Assembly (NCBI GenBank): GCA_903847945.1
Contig: CAINEY010000022.1
Location: 1 to 42,511 of the forward strand
Origin: an uncultured bacterium
GTDB taxonomy: Bacteria; Bacillota_I; Bacilli_A; Erysipelotrichales; Erysipelotrichaceae
Direction: 5' to 3'
DNA length: 42,511 bases
A model generated the notes under the pieces. That model saw only the letters and a program-made list of their open reading frames with translations, made no database searches and had not been told where the DNA came from. Positions 1-9,051 of the stretch are shown in pieces (within the stretch, counting starts at the first letter, position 1; every line of letters begins with the position of its first letter). A program made the translations under genes and the position numbers.

Positions 1-39
1 GAAAACAAGCGCATCTCGATTAAGTTTGAATCGTATTAG
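1..39 (+). CDS. C-terminal end of an upstream gene, possibly KH-domain RNA-binding protein KhpA (partial)
   Basis: Only the last 12 codons are present, reading ENKRISIKFESY and then TAG at 37-39. The tail is basic and beta-strand-like. In Bacillota the gene directly before rimM is usually khpA (ylqC), a small KH-domain RNA-binding protein that follows rpsP. The identity is inferred from that gene order and from the general look of KhpA C-termini; twelve residues cannot prove it. The stop codon lies in the left arm of a hairpin. Confidence 0.45.
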   Translation, partial: ENKRISIKFESY

Positions 40-60
40 GATGCGGGGGCATCCTTTTCT
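38..60 (+). terminator. Hairpin with U-rich tail between the upstream gene and rimM
   Basis: AGGATGC (38-44) pairs perfectly with GCATCCT (49-55) across a GGGG loop, followed by TTTTCTTT. It overlaps the upstream stop codon and ends about ten bases before rimM. It could terminate the upstream operon or act as an attenuator. No convincing promoter or Shine-Dalgarno sequence lies between it and rimM. Confidence 0.5.
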
Positions 61-65
61 TTCTC

Positions 66-551
66 ATGAAAACACTGCGCATCGGACATATCGGAAAAGG
101 CTTTGGACTTAAAGGCGAACTTAAGGTTCGCTCTTTCAGCGCAGAACCGGAAGAACGCTTTGTGAAGGGACAGTCCGTGTTGTGGCAGCGTGAAGTTGAA
201 GAACGCTGGCTGACCATCGAAAGTGTTCGTGAACACCAAGGTTTGTTTTTGGTGAAGTTTGTTGGTTTTGATGACCTTTCGGCGGCGGAAGCGCTGTTTG
301 GCGGGGATCTGTTTGTGGATGCACAAACCTTAAAGCCCGGGATCTACGTGTATCAACTCAAGGAATGCACGGTGATTGATGAAGAGGGTCGGGTGATCGG
401 TCCGGTCGTCGATGTTCTGGATTACAGCCAGTTGATCTTGCGGGTCAAAGCTGACCACCGTGAAGTGCTTATCCCGTATGTCAAGGCATTCATCATCAAC
501 ACTGATCCGGTTGCGAAAACGATCACGGTCCGGTGGATGGAGGGTCTATGA
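66..551 (+). CDS. rimM: Ribosome maturation factor RimM
   Basis: The product (161 residues, usual length about 170) is a 30S assembly factor that binds S19 and helps mature the head of 16S rRNA. The N-terminus has the family signature HIGKGFGLKGELKVRSF, followed by the RimM beta-barrel, a linker, and a C-terminal PRC barrel from about residue 90 (GIYVYQLKECTVID onward). It overlaps trmD by ATGA, the usual rimM-trmD coupling. The start at 66 gives the correct N-terminus, but no Shine-Dalgarno is visible: the bases before it are pyrimidine-rich and follow a terminator-like hairpin. Confidence 0.95.
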   Translation: MKTLRIGHIGKGFGLKGELKVRSFSAEPEERFVKGQSVLWQREVEERWLTIESVREHQGLFLVKFVGFDDLSAAEALFGGDLFVDAQTLKPGIYVYQLKECTVIDEEGRVIGPVVDVLDYSQLILRVKADHREVLIPYVKAFIINTDPVAKTITVRWMEGL

Positions 552-1279
552 AAATCACGATCTTAACGTTGTTTCCGGAGATGTACACTGGATTTCTGAC
601 CACCTCCATCATCAAGAAGGCAATCTTGAAGAATCTGGTGGAAGTTGAAGTGGTCGACATCCGACCTTTCACCACCAACAAGCACCGCCGGGTGGATGAT
701 TATCCCTTTGGAGGAGGTCAAGGTTTGGTCATGGCCGTTCAACCCGTGAAAGATGCCTTGGCTTCCGTGAATTCCGAGAAGTCGCATGTGGTGTTGACCA
801 GTGCCTCCGGACACCGCTTCGATCAAGCCAAAGCCCGTCAACTCGCAACGCACGATCATCTGGTGCTGGTGTGCGGGCATTACGAAGGCCTAGACGAACG
901 AATCGTGGGGCTCTGTGATGAAGAGCTCTCCATCGGCGATTACGTCCTGACCGGCGGGGAATTGCCGTCCATGGTCATCGCCGATGCAGTGATCCGATTG
1001 GCCGAAGGGGTGATTCGTCCCGAAAGCCATCTGGATGAAAGCTACGAAAACGGGTTGTTGGAGTATCCGCATTACACCCGTCCTGAACACCTCGAGGAAG
1101 GGGACGTTCCCGAGGTGCTGATGAGCGGTAACCATGAAGCCATTCGGCTCTTCCGCTTAAAAGAATCCTTGCGCAAAACCTGGCTGAGACGGCCTGACCT
1201 CTTCAAAGACCGTGTCCTCTCACCGGAAGAAACCAATCTCATGATTGAGATCCTGCGTGAGGAAATGAAAAAACGTTGA
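548..1279 (+). CDS. trmD: tRNA (guanine(37)-N1)-methyltransferase TrmD
   Basis: The product (243 residues) is the SPOUT-class enzyme that makes m1G37 in tRNAs reading CUN, CCN and CGG codons using S-adenosylmethionine, so preventing +1 frameshifting. The trefoil-knot and SAM-binding segments are visible: LVLVCGHYEGLDERI (about residue 105) and SIGDYVLTGGELPSMV (about 130). The ATG at 548 overlaps the rimM stop (ATGA) and is preceded by GGAGGG at 539-544; an in-frame ATG five codons upstream would lack that spacing. The stop codon overlaps the -35 box of the rplS promoter, so rplS can be transcribed separately. Confidence 0.97.
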   Translation: MKITILTLFPEMYTGFLTTSIIKKAILKNLVEVEVVDIRPFTTNKHRRVDDYPFGGGQGLVMAVQPVKDALASVNSEKSHVVLTSASGHRFDQAKARQLATHDHLVLVCGHYEGLDERIVGLCDEELSIGDYVLTGGELPSMVIADAVIRLAEGVIRPESHLDESYENGLLEYPHYTRPEHLEEGDVPEVLMSGNHEAIRLFRLKESLRKTWLRRPDLFKDRVLSPEETNLMIEILREEMKKR

Positions 1280-1304
1280 TTTATCCACCAGGATATGCTA
1301 TTTT
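1276..1304 (+). promoter_or_regulatory. Predicted sigma-A promoter of rplS
   Basis: TTGATT (1276-1281), a 17-bp spacer and TATTTT (1299-1304). The predicted transcript starts near 1311, exactly at the base of the hairpin annotated next. Confidence 0.55.
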
Positions 1305-1310
1305 AATAAA

Positions 1311-1338
1311 GCAGTTCCGCTGCCTGCGGCATGAACTG
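1311..1338 (+). promoter_or_regulatory. Candidate L19 autoregulatory leader hairpin
   Basis: CAGTTC (1312-1317) pairs with GAACTG (1333-1338) and encloses a short GC-rich inner stem (TGCC/GGCA or CGC/GCG). It sits at the predicted 5' end of the rplS mRNA, seven bases before the CAGGAG ribosome-binding site. L19 leaders of this general kind and position are known in Bacillota; membership in the known family is an inference here. Confidence 0.45.
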
Positions 1339-1358
1339 AGAAGACAGGAGCACGAACC

Positions 1359-1706
1359 ATGAAATTGAACTTAGTGGAAGAAATCACCAAGTCCCAACTT
1401 CGTCCGGATCTTCCTGAATTTGGCCCCGGTTGCACCGTCAAAGTTGACGTGCGTATCCAAGAAGGCGACAAGTTCAGAATCCAGGCTTACGAAGGGGTTG
1501 TCATCGCCCGCAGCGGCCGTGGCATTTCAGAAACCTTTACCGTCCGTAAGATCTCCTCGCAAATCGGGGTTGAACGTACCTTCCCGGTGCATTCCCCGAT
1601 CATCGACAAGATCACCGTCCTTAAGGTCGGGAAAGTCCGTCGCAGTAAACTCTATTACATGCGTGGACGTTCGGGTAAAGCCTCGCGTTTGAAAGAAGTT
1701 CGTTAA
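1359..1706 (+). CDS. rplS: 50S ribosomal protein L19
   Basis: The product (115 residues, the normal length) is a structural protein at the 30S-50S interface near bridge B6. Typical L19 blocks are visible: [66 protein letters not shown] and a basic C-terminus with [19 protein letters not shown]. The ATG at 1359 follows CAGGAG (1345-1350) with 8 bases spacing. It has its own promoter and leader hairpin, and a strong terminator overlaps its end, so it is probably a single-gene transcript within the rimM-trmD-rplS order conserved across bacteria. Confidence 0.97.
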   Translation: MKLNLVEEITKSQLRPDLPEFGPGCTVKVDVRIQEGDKFRIQAYEGVVIARSGRGISETFTVRKISSQIGVERTFPVHSPIIDKITVLKVGKVRRSKLYYMRGRSGKASRLKEVR

Positions 1707-1730
1707 AAGCCGGAAGATTCCGGCTTTTTT
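1707..1730 (+). terminator. Intrinsic terminator after rplS
   Basis: AAGCCGGAA (1707-1715) pairs with TTCCGGCTT (1718-1726), followed by a run of six T (1725-1730). Classic Rho-independent form. Confidence 0.9.
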
Positions 1731-1756
1731 CGTATATGATGAAGAAGGAACCACTT

Positions 1757-2347
1757 ATGAACCAATTCAAAAAACTGCGCCGCAAATGGCGCGAAGACCA
1801 TCCGTTTTTGATGGATATCATCGAGAGCTTTATTGTCGCCTTCATCGTGGTGTTTGTGACCACGACGTGGTTTTTATATCCGGTGCATGTGGAAGGCACC
1901 AGTATGTATCCGACATTGCACGATCTGGATGTGGGATTCTCCAACCTGTTCAGTTATCGGACGGAAGGACTGCAACGTTTTGACGTGGTCATCGTTCACT
2001 ACAAACCCATGAATGAGTACTTGATCAAACGAGTCATCGGCTTACCCGGAGACTTGGTTCAAGTCAAGGATGACGTCCTCTACATCAACGGGGAAGCCAT
2101 GGAAGAACCATTTCTGGACACCGAGTACGCCAATGCATATCGGGCAACCTATGGGAAGTTTACGGATGACTTCGGACCGATCTTAGTACCGGCCAATGAG
2201 ATCTTCGTGATGGGGGATAACCGTCGTCCCGGAGGTTCTACGGATTCCCGGGTCTTTGGGACCTTGCCGCTTGAGAATGTGCGCAGTAAAGATGTGTACA
2301 TCTTGTGGCCGCCCAGTCATTTCATCTGGGAAACGGGGTCCAAATGA
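1757..2347 (+). CDS. lepB: Signal peptidase I
   Basis: The product (196 residues, SipS-like size) is a membrane-bound serine peptidase that removes signal peptides from exported pre-proteins. A single N-terminal transmembrane helix (about residues 18-40) precedes the nucleophile motif EGTSMYPTL with Ser49 and the general-base motif YLIKRVIGLPGD with Lys91; the FVMGDNR box then follows. The 1757 ATG is chosen because AAGGA at 1745-1749 is correctly spaced; ATGs at 1736 and 1739 have no ribosome-binding site and lie against the rplS terminator. The stop overlaps the rbgA start by ATGA. A likely client in this window is the secreted glucosaminidase. Confidence 0.95.
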   Translation: MNQFKKLRRKWREDHPFLMDIIESFIVAFIVVFVTTTWFLYPVHVEGTSMYPTLHDLDVGFSNLFSYRTEGLQRFDVVIVHYKPMNEYLIKRVIGLPGDLVQVKDDVLYINGEAMEEPFLDTEYANAYRATYGKFTDDFGPILVPANEIFVMGDNRRPGGSTDSRVFGTLPLENVRSKDVYILWPPSHFIWETGSK

Positions 2348-3171
2348 CGATTCATTGGTTTCCGGGGCATATGACCAAAGCCAAGCGGGAGATTCAACAA
2401 CGCTTGGATATGGTCGACTGCATCATCGAACTACGGGATTCGCGCTGTCCGATGAGTTCGCGCAACCCGCTGATCGATGAATTGCGTCAAAACAAACCGC
2501 GACTGATCGTTTTGACTAAAAAAGACATGGCCGATCCCGAGAAGACCAAAGTCTGGATCGAGTCGTTAAGCAGTGATCAAACCAGCGTTATAGCGCTGGA
2601 TTTATTGAAAGAAGACACACGAAAGCTTGTTGTTGAGGGAGTCCTCAAAATCATGGCACCAAAGTTTGAACGCTGGAAAGCGCGTGGCATTCAGCCGCGT
2701 GCGGTTAAAGCGATGGTTTTAGGCATCCCCAATGTCGGAAAATCGACCCTGATCAATCAATTGGCGAAAAAGAAAATGATGACGGTTGCGAATAAACCCG
2801 GGGTCACGATGGCGCTCAAATGGGCCAAGGTCCATCCGCAACTGGATGTGTTGGATACCCCGGGTTTACTCTGGCCCAAATTTGACGATCCCGAGGTGGG
2901 TATCCGTTTGGCTCTGAGCGGATCGATTGCCGAACATGTCTTGCCGATGGATGAGTTGGCTCTGATCGCTTATGATTTTCTGAAGACTCATTATCCAGCA
3001 GCCCTTTCTTCGCGTTACCACATGGAACCGACCAACTTGGACGAGTTGCTTCACCACATCGCCCAAAAGCGGGGGTTTACGCGCAATGGTCAGATCAACC
3101 TGGATGAAGCGCGCGCGACTTTCCTGCGCGAACTGCGTCAAGGGGATCTGGGGCGGATCAGTTTCGAGTGA
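2344..3171 (+). CDS. rbgA: Ribosome biogenesis GTPase RbgA (YlqF)
   Basis: The product (275 residues) is a circularly permuted GTPase that drives a late step of 50S assembly in Bacillota. The N-terminus carries the family mark IHWFPGHMTKAKREI. The G motifs come in permuted order: G4 as LTKKD near residue 57, G1 as GIPNVGKST near 128, and G3 as DTPG near 172, followed by the C-terminal helical RNA-binding domain. The start at 2344 overlaps the lepB stop (ATGA). rnhB follows with a one-base overlap, the same rbgA-rnhB pairing as in Bacillus. Confidence 0.96.
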   Translation: MTIHWFPGHMTKAKREIQQRLDMVDCIIELRDSRCPMSSRNPLIDELRQNKPRLIVLTKKDMADPEKTKVWIESLSSDQTSVIALDLLKEDTRKLVVEGVLKIMAPKFERWKARGIQPRAVKAMVLGIPNVGKSTLINQLAKKKMMTVANKPGVTMALKWAKVHPQLDVLDTPGLLWPKFDDPEVGIRLALSGSIAEHVLPMDELALIAYDFLKTHYPAALSSRYHMEPTNLDELLHHIAQKRGFTRNGQINLDEARATFLRELRQGDLGRISFE

Positions 3172-3779
3172 TGGAACGCATCGAGAGCAACTATCCTCAG
3201 GTTCATCGAATCTTAGGGATCGATGAAGCCGGTCGGGGTCCGTTAGCCGGACCGTGTGTCGTGGCTGGGGTCATCTTTCCGCAAGGTTACGATCATCCGG
3301 TCATTTTTGATTCGAAACAGCTTACCGCCAAACAACGCTTGCGGTGTTTTGATGATATTCTGAAGGATGCCGTGTGGATTGGCGTCATTGCGGTGACTCC
3401 AAGTCAGATCGATACGAAAAACATCTACCAGGCCACCAAGGATGCCAATGTCCAGCTAATCCAACTGGCCAAAGCTGATCTGGTCATGACGGATGCGATG
3501 CCCATTCACTTGCCTGGAGTCACCGTGATCGATTTGATTAAAGGCGATACGAAGAGTGTGGCTATCGCTGCTGCCAGCATCATCGCCAAAGTCGTCCGAG
3601 ACGACATGATGGAGAATTATGACCTGCAGTACCCGGAATATGGGTTTGCACAACATAAAGGTTATCCCACGAAAGCTCACCTGGCTGCCATCGAAAGGTA
3701 TGGGGTCTTGCCCATACATCGCCGATCCTACGGACCGGTTCGCGATCATCTTCAACTCAATCTTTTTACGGAACAATAA
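3171..3779 (+). CDS. rnhB: Ribonuclease HII
   Basis: The product (202 residues) cleaves RNA in RNA-DNA hybrids and starts removal of single ribonucleotides from DNA. The catalytic motif GIDEAGRGPLAGP lies near residues 17-29, followed by DSKQLTAKQR, the central acidic segment and SIIAKVVRDDMM. The ATG at 3171 overlaps the rbgA stop as TGATG; the GTG one codon earlier is in frame but less likely. The gene is probably translated by coupling to rbgA. Confidence 0.96.
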   Translation: MERIESNYPQVHRILGIDEAGRGPLAGPCVVAGVIFPQGYDHPVIFDSKQLTAKQRLRCFDDILKDAVWIGVIAVTPSQIDTKNIYQATKDANVQLIQLAKADLVMTDAMPIHLPGVTVIDLIKGDTKSVAIAAASIIAKVVRDDMMENYDLQYPEYGFAQHKGYPTKAHLAAIERYGVLPIHRRSYGPVRDHLQLNLFTEQ

Positions 3780-3801
3780 GCCTTGATGCGTAGGAAAGAG
3801 T

Positions 3802-4536
3802 ATGGAGAGAGCCCAACTGTTGACCTACGCTTCCCGTTATCACGGGAACACAGAATTGATTCGAAAGGCCTTGGCACGAGCCGAGCCTTTTGACCCTGGA
3901 TACATCGATGCATCAGCCATGACGATCCTCGATGTAGACTATCCCAGTGCGTTGCGCGCTTTGGATGATCCGCCGTACGTGTTGTATCTGAAAGGCAATC
4001 GAGCGCTCCTGTCGACTCCCGGAGTCGCCGTGGTGGGCAGTCGATCCATGACCCCCTACGCCGAAACCATGACGCGTTGGATCGTCGCGTCATTGGCGTC
4101 TCGGTATACGATCATCAGCGGACTGGCGAAAGGGGTCGATGCGACGGCTCATCGCGAAGCGTTGGTGAAGGGTAAAACCATTGCCGTTCTCGGGTGCGGA
4201 ATCGATCAGGTCTATCCATTGGAGAATGCGGATCTTTTCGAACTAATCGCTCAAAAGGGACTGATTCTTTCGGAATATCCAGGGAGTACTCCACCCTTGA
4301 AAGCTCATTTTCCATGGCGTAACCGCTTGGTTGCTGCACTGAGTTCGACGGTGATTGTTACGCAAGCAGACTACAGAAGCGGATCCATGATCACGGTCCG
4401 TCAAGCGCTGGCTTTGGGGAAAGATGTGGTCACGATTCCGTATCGGATCGGGGATCTAGAAGGGGTTGCGTGTAACGCTCTTATCCGTGATGGGGCTGGA
4501 ATTCTGATGGATGCCTCGGATCTGGACTTGATTTAA
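3802..4536 (+). CDS. dprA: DNA-processing protein DprA (Smf family)
   Basis: The product (244 residues) belongs to the family that loads RecA on incoming single-stranded DNA during transformation. The Rossmann-like core is complete: VAVVGSRSMTPYAE, IISGLAKGVDATAHREAL, AVLGCGIDQVYP, HFPWRNRLVAALS and a YRSGSMITVRQALALGKDV segment. It is shorter than typical DprA (about 290-370), with a reduced N-terminal SAM-like region and no C-terminal winged-helix domain. AGGAAAGAG just before 3802 supplies the ribosome-binding site. The gene stands before topA as in Bacillus. Whether the organism is competent cannot be told from this window. Confidence 0.93.
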   Translation: MERAQLLTYASRYHGNTELIRKALARAEPFDPGYIDASAMTILDVDYPSALRALDDPPYVLYLKGNRALLSTPGVAVVGSRSMTPYAETMTRWIVASLASRYTIISGLAKGVDATAHREALVKGKTIAVLGCGIDQVYPLENADLFELIAQKGLILSEYPGSTPPLKAHFPWRNRLVAALSSTVIVTQADYRSGSMITVRQALALGKDVVTIPYRIGDLEGVACNALIRDGAGILMDASDLDLI

Positions 4537-4540
4537 TCGG

Positions 4541-4574
4541 TTGACAAGCCCGATGTTTTGTCTCATTGTATTTA
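4541..4574 (+). promoter_or_regulatory. Candidate promoter of topA
   Basis: A perfect -35 hexamer TTGACA lies at 4541-4546. The -10 is ambiguous: CATTGT (4564, 17-bp spacing), TTGTAT (4566, 19) or TATTTA (4569, 22). The -35 sits in the loop of a small ATCGG/CCGAT hairpin (4536-4554) followed by GTTTTG, which might also act as a weak terminator for dprA. Confidence 0.45.
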
Positions 4575-4589
4575 GGAAAAGGTAAACGA

Positions 4590-6704
4590 ATGAAAAATCT
4601 AGTAATCGTCGAGTCTCCTTCGAAATCCAAAACTATTATGAAATACCTCGGATCCGAGTACGACGTAGTTTCTTCCAAAGGTCATATCCGTGACTTAGCC
4701 ACAACCGGAAAAGGAAAACTCGGGGTTGATATCGAGAATGACTTTAAGCCAACCTATGAAGTTTCTGAAGATAAGGCTGATGTCGTCAAGTCTTTAAAAT
4801 CGAAGGTCAAGCATGCGTCCAAGATCTATCTGGCAACTGACCCTGACCGCGAGGGAGAAGCCATCTCCTGGCATTTGGCGGATGAGTTGGGCTTGGATCT
4901 GGCGACGACCCAACGGGTTGTTTTCAATGAAATCACAAAGACCGCAGTCGTCGAGGCCTTTAATCATCCGCGGCAAGTGGATATGGCCTTGGTCAAGTCG
5001 CAAGAAGCCCGACGTATTGTCGACCGGATCTTGGGTTTTAAACTCTCGAAGCTTTTACAATCCAAAATCAAGAGTCGTTCCGCAGGACGGGTCCAGTCCG
5101 TTGCCTTGAAGCTGATCGTTGAACGTGAGAACGAAATCAACGCGTTTGTTCCGGAAGAGAAGTGGACCATTCTCGCGAAGTTTCTCAAAGACGAGATCGA
5201 GTTTGATGCAGAACTCAGCAAACTGAATGGGAAATCGTTTAAAGTTACGACTAAAGAAGAAACGGATGAAGTCCTTTCGAAACTGGGCAAGACCTTTACC
5301 GTGACATCCATTGAAGAGAAAGACGGTAAAGCCGAACACCGTTATCCCTACATTACATCGACCCTACAACAAGACGCTGCCAATAAGCTGTTCTTCTCTT
5401 CTAAACGCACCATGAGCATTGCTCAGAAGCTTTATGAAGGGGTAGCCTTAAAAGAAGGTCAGGAAGGGCTGATCACCTACATGCGTACCGATTCAACGCG
5501 TTTGTCGGAGTCGTTTGTACAGGTAGCCCGGGATCACATCGAGGCTGAATATGGGAAGGCGTATGTCGGACATTACCGGGTCAAAACATCCGATAATGCC
5601 CAAGATGCGCATGAAGCCATTCGTCCCACCAACATCGCCTACACCCCGGAGTCCATCAAGGACTACTTGAGTGCCGAAGAGTACAAACTCTACGCGTTGA
5701 TTTATGCGCGAGCGTTAGCGTCGTTGATGGCCGCTCCGAAGATCAAAAATGTGACGGTCTTGCTGTCGCAGCACGGTTATGATTTCGCCGCAAAAGGATC
5801 GACCATTACCTTTGACGGATTCTATAAAGTATTAGGTAAATACGAAAGCCGTCAGGACAAACGTTTGCCTTTGTTGACGGTCATGGAGTCATTGGACAGT
5901 TTGACCACGGAAGGCAAACAATCCTTTACGCAACCGCCGTCACGTTATACCGAAGCCAAGCTCATCGAAGCCATGGAAAGCAACGGGATCGGACGTCCGT
6001 CGACCTATGCGACCATTGTTGAGACGATCATTGATCGCGGTTATGTGACGCTTGATAAAACCGAAACCTCCAAGGTCCGCTATTTCAAACCGACGGAGCA
6101 GGGATTATTGACCAATACGAAACTGGCTGAACATTTCTCAAGTTTGATCAATGTGGAGTATACGTCCACGATGGAAACGCAACTTGACCAAGTGGCTGAG
6201 AATCACATGGATCAGTTGACCCTACTGAAATCGTTCTACGCGATGTTTGAACCGTTGTTGACTCAAGCCAATGCAACCATGGAGAAACTCCAACCTACTA
6301 AAACGGGTGAGATCTGTCCGGTGTGTGGAAATGAACTGGTCGAACGGATCGGCCGATTCGGAAAGTTTGTCTCGTGCAGCAATTATCCGACCTGCAAATA
6401 CGTCAAACGGGAAGAAGGGGACAAAGCTCAACCGGAACCGACCGGAGAGTCTTGTCCGACCTGCGGAAAACCGCTGGTCAAGCGTGTCGGGCGTTTCGGT
6501 CCGTTTGTGGCTTGCAGTGACTATCCGACCTGCAAGTATGTGGTCAAAAAAGAAAAAGCGAAGACGGAAGCTAAAAAGACTGGTGAGATGTGCCCTGAGT
6601 GCGGCCATGAGTTGGTTGAACGCCAGGGCCGCTACGGACCATTTATTTCCTGCAGCAATTATCCCAAGTGCCGTTACATTAAACGGCTGCCTAAAACCTC
6701 ATGA
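4590..6704 (+). CDS. topA: DNA topoisomerase I (type IA)
   Basis: The product (704 residues) relaxes negative supercoils by single-strand passage. The N-terminal Toprim domain begins [14 protein letters not shown] and holds the DPDREGEA metal-binding motif near residue 87. The active-site tyrosine is Tyr297 in [13 protein letters not shown]. The C-terminus has three four-cysteine zinc ribbons of the form CPxCG...CSNYPxCxY from about residue 575, repeats visible at DNA level as well. The ATG at 4590 is preceded by AGGAAAAGG; an in-frame TTG eight codons upstream is disfavoured. The stop overlaps trmFO by ATGA, giving the Bacillus order topA-trmFO-xerC. Confidence 0.97.
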   Translation: MKNLVIVESPSKSKTIMKYLGSEYDVVSSKGHIRDLATTGKGKLGVDIENDFKPTYEVSEDKADVVKSLKSKVKHASKIYLATDPDREGEAISWHLADELGLDLATTQRVVFNEITKTAVVEAFNHPRQVDMALVKSQEARRIVDRILGFKLSKLLQSKIKSRSAGRVQSVALKLIVERENEINAFVPEEKWTILAKFLKDEIEFDAELSKLNGKSFKVTTKEETDEVLSKLGKTFTVTSIEEKDGKAEHRYPYITSTLQQDAANKLFFSSKRTMSIAQKLYEGVALKEGQEGLITYMRTDSTRLSESFVQVARDHIEAEYGKAYVGHYRVKTSDNAQDAHEAIRPTNIAYTPESIKDYLSAEEYKLYALIYARALASLMAAPKIKNVTVLLSQHGYDFAAKGSTITFDGFYKVLGKYESRQDKRLPLLTVMESLDSLTTEGKQSFTQPPSRYTEAKLIEAMESNGIGRPSTYATIVETIIDRGYVTLDKTETSKVRYFKPTEQGLLTNTKLAEHFSSLINVEYTSTMETQLDQVAENHMDQLTLLKSFYAMFEPLLTQANATMEKLQPTKTGEICPVCGNELVERIGRFGKFVSCSNYPTCKYVKREEGDKAQPEPTGESCPTCGKPLVKRVGRFGPFVACSDYPTCKYVVKKEKAKTEAKKTGEMCPECGHELVERQGRYGPFISCSNYPKCRYIKRLPKTS

Positions 6705-7999
6705 TTTCAGTGAATGTCATTGGGGCAGGGTTAGCCGGCAGCGAAGCTGCGTGGCAGATCGCTTCTCGCGGTGTTCATGTCAACCTGTATGAAATGAAAC
6801 CGATCAAGCGTTCTGAAGCCCACCATCATGAAACGTTTGCGGAGTTGGTGTGCTCCAATTCATTGCGATCAGACCAACTCACCAATGCCGTTGGTGTTTT
6901 AAAGGCCGAACTGCGCCTTTTGAGTAGCCTCATCATGGAAGTGGCGGACGCGACAGCGGTTCCAGCCGGAGGAGCCTTGGCGGTCGATCGCGAGGGTTTT
7001 TCCGCAGCCATCACAGCTAAAATCAGAAACCACCCGTTGATTACAATAATTCCGGAAGTGGTTGTTACGCCTCCGGAAGGGATCACCGTGATAGCCACAG
7101 GTCCGTTAACGGACGATGGGTTAGCTAAAACACTGAGTGCAATCTTCGAAGAGGAAACCCTCTACTTCTACGATGCTGCTGCACCGATCATTACCAAAGA
7201 GTCCGTCGATTTTTCAGTGGCTTATTATAAATCCCGTTACGACAAAGGAGATCCGTTAGCCTATATCAACTGCCCGATGACCAAAAGCGAATTTGATGTC
7301 TTTTACACGGCGTTGGTAGAGGCTGAGGTCGTACCCTTACGAACCTTTGAGAAGGAAGTCTACTTCGAAGGATGCATGCCGTTTGAAGTCATGGCGAAAC
7401 GGGGAGTAAAGACCTTGCTGTTTGGACCGATGAAACCGGTCGGTCTAGAACGCCATCCCGGCGAACGGCGGCCTTATGCTGTGGTCCAATTGCGTCGGGA
7501 CAATGCTGCCGACAGTTTATACAACGTCGTCGGATTTCAAACACATTTGACTTGGCCTGAACAAAAACGCATTTTACGTCTGATTCCGGGTCTTCAAAAT
7601 GCCGAGATCGTCCGTTATGGGGTCATGCATCGCAATACGTACCTAAAATCGCCCAAGATCCTTTTCTCGACCTATCAAGCCAAGCATAACCCGAACTGGT
7701 TTTTTGCCGGTCAGATGACCGGTGTTGAAGGGTATGTGGAATCCACAGCCAGCGGGTGGTTGGCTGGAGTGAATGCCGCACGACTGGCTCTCGGACAACC
7801 GTTAGTGACCCTTCCCCCAGAGACGATCATCGGGTCGATGGCACACTACATAACCCATGCCGATCCGGACCATTTCCAACCGATGAATGCCAATTTCGGG
7901 ATCGTTCATTCCGATCTTCCCGAACGTGCCAAAGACAAGAAAGAACAATTGGCTGAGAAGGCATTAGTCCTGATCAACCAGCTTAAAACAACGTTATGA
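6701..7999 (+). CDS. trmFO: Methylenetetrahydrofolate--tRNA-(uracil-5-)-methyltransferase TrmFO
   Basis: The product (432 residues, normal length) is a folate- and FAD-dependent enzyme that makes m5U54 (ribothymidine) in the T-loop of tRNA, the route used by most Bacillota. The FAD-binding dinucleotide fold opens the protein with [16 protein letters not shown]. The family blocks [36 protein letters not shown] and [10 protein letters not shown] follow, including the cysteine in CNSLRSD linked to catalysis. It overlaps topA upstream and the recombinase downstream, both by ATGA, so the three genes are probably coupled in translation. Confidence 0.96.
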   Translation: MISVNVIGAGLAGSEAAWQIASRGVHVNLYEMKPIKRSEAHHHETFAELVCSNSLRSDQLTNAVGVLKAELRLLSSLIMEVADATAVPAGGALAVDREGFSAAITAKIRNHPLITIIPEVVVTPPEGITVIATGPLTDDGLAKTLSAIFEEETLYFYDAAAPIITKESVDFSVAYYKSRYDKGDPLAYINCPMTKSEFDVFYTALVEAEVVPLRTFEKEVYFEGCMPFEVMAKRGVKTLLFGPMKPVGLERHPGERRPYAVVQLRRDNAADSLYNVVGFQTHLTWPEQKRILRLIPGLQNAEIVRYGVMHRNTYLKSPKILFSTYQAKHNPNWFFAGQMTGVEGYVESTASGWLAGVNAARLALGQPLVTLPPETIIGSMAHYITHADPDHFQPMNANFGIVHSDLPERAKDKKEQLAEKALVLINQLKTTL

Positions 8000-8901
8000 C
8001 GCAAGACATCCTGGACTTCTTGACCCATGTCGATTTGGCGAATACGCACTCGATCCATACTCGCAAAGCTTATCAGCGAGACTTGGTCGCCTTTCAACAT
8101 TACTTGATTGATTTGGGGATTGCCAGCTTCCAGGTCGTGGATAAGAAAACGATCCTGCGTTACATCGAAGTGCTCAACCGTCAGCAAGCCAGCGGTCTTA
8201 AAAACAGCACCTTAAGCCGAAAGATCTCCAGTTTAAGATCCTTTTATCGTTACTTGATGAGTCAGGGACGTGTGGAGCGCAATCCTGTGACTGGAATCTT
8301 ATTGCCGTCAAAAGAGAAACATTTACCCGACTTCCTCTTGTTCGAAGAAGTCAATCGGCTCTTGGAATCCTTTGATCTCCGCGATCCAATCCAGTTGCGT
8401 AATCGAGCACTTTTTGAATTGATGTATGCTAGCGGGTTGCGGGTAAGTGAAGCCGTCAATCTAACGCATTCAACCATCAATTTGCCGGAACGGACATTGC
8501 GTTTTATCGGAAAAGGATCGAAAGAACGAATGGTTCCATTTTATACCGAAGCCGCTGAGATTCTTCGACGTTACTTGGAGGAAAGCCGTCCGGTGTTGTT
8601 ATGCGGGAAAGTTCACGATCGGGTCTTCGTCAACCAAAAAGGGGAGCCGTTAACGCCCCGAGGAATCGAATACCTCTTGGATCAGTGCTCCATGAAAGCA
8701 GGACTGTCCCGTAGCATCCATCCCCACATGCTGCGTCATTCGTTTGCGACGCATTTACTGGACAACGGAGCTGATTTGCGTTTGGTCCAAGAGCTTTTGG
8801 GGCACTCCAGCATCTCCACCACGCAGATCTATACGCACGTCACACTGGATCGTTTGCGTGAAACGTACCTCAAAGCCCATCCCCGTGCTCAACAACCGTG
8901 A
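7996..8901 (+). CDS. xerC: Tyrosine recombinase XerC/XerD
   Basis: The product (301 residues) is of the type that resolves chromosome dimers at dif. An N-terminal SAM-like DNA-binding domain (about 1-95) is followed by the catalytic domain with all usual residues: Arg149 in ASGLRVSE, Lys in GKGSKER, His and Arg in [10 protein letters not shown], His in LGHSS, and the nucleophile Tyr279 in TQIYTHV. The position after trmFO is that of xerC (codV) in Bacillus. Here hslVU and codY, which follow it in Bacillus, are absent and rpsB comes next. XerC or XerD cannot be settled from sequence alone, so the symbol rests on gene order. Confidence 0.92.
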   Translation: MTQDILDFLTHVDLANTHSIHTRKAYQRDLVAFQHYLIDLGIASFQVVDKKTILRYIEVLNRQQASGLKNSTLSRKISSLRSFYRYLMSQGRVERNPVTGILLPSKEKHLPDFLLFEEVNRLLESFDLRDPIQLRNRALFELMYASGLRVSEAVNLTHSTINLPERTLRFIGKGSKERMVPFYTEAAEILRRYLEESRPVLLCGKVHDRVFVNQKGEPLTPRGIEYLLDQCSMKAGLSRSIHPHMLRHSFATHLLDNGADLRLVQELLGHSSISTTQIYTHVTLDRLRETYLKAHPRAQQP

Positions 8902-8908
8902 AAAGCGG

Positions 8909-8937
8909 TTGAAAGCGTTTCGTAATCGTGGTATATT
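8909..8937 (+). promoter_or_regulatory. Strong sigma-A promoter of the rpsB operon
   Basis: TTGAAA (8909-8914), a 17-bp spacer, then TATATT (8932-8937), just after the recombinase stop codon. The predicted start near 8944 leaves an untranslated leader of about 108 bases. Confidence 0.8.
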
Positions 8938-8943
8938 ATTAGT

Positions 8944-9051
8944 CGGCATCTTTTAGGATGCACATCGCACATCGGGAATTCACGATTCCGTCCCCACTTG
9001 GGGTTATCGTGGTTAGAACCGGTGGAGGACAAACGGAAAGAGAGGAATACC
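8944..9051 (+). promoter_or_regulatory. Structured 5' leader of rpsB, possible S2 autoregulatory element
   Basis: Three small hairpins follow one another: GCATC/GATGC (8946-8950 with 8957-8961), GGAAT/ATTCC (8975-8979 with 8985-8989) and CCCC/GGGG (8992-8995 with 9000-9003). None has a U-run, so they do not look like terminators. A GAGGAAT ribosome-binding site at 9042 ends the leader. The length and folding suggest feedback control by S2 or EF-Ts; which known leader class it belongs to, if any, is unknown. Confidence 0.4.

Noticed and set aside
1736-1756. Longer start for signal peptidase I
   Set aside because: The upstream ATGs follow directly on the rplS terminator with no ribosome-binding site, while 1757 has a well-spaced AAGGA.
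6304-6690. Three tandem DNA repeats at the 3' end of topA
   Set aside because: They encode the three standard C-terminal zinc ribbons of topoisomerase I and are explained by the protein.
8998-9051. Longer start for ribosomal protein S2
   Set aside because: The added residues fall in the hairpin-rich leader and have no counterpart in S2; 9052 has a proper GAGG site.
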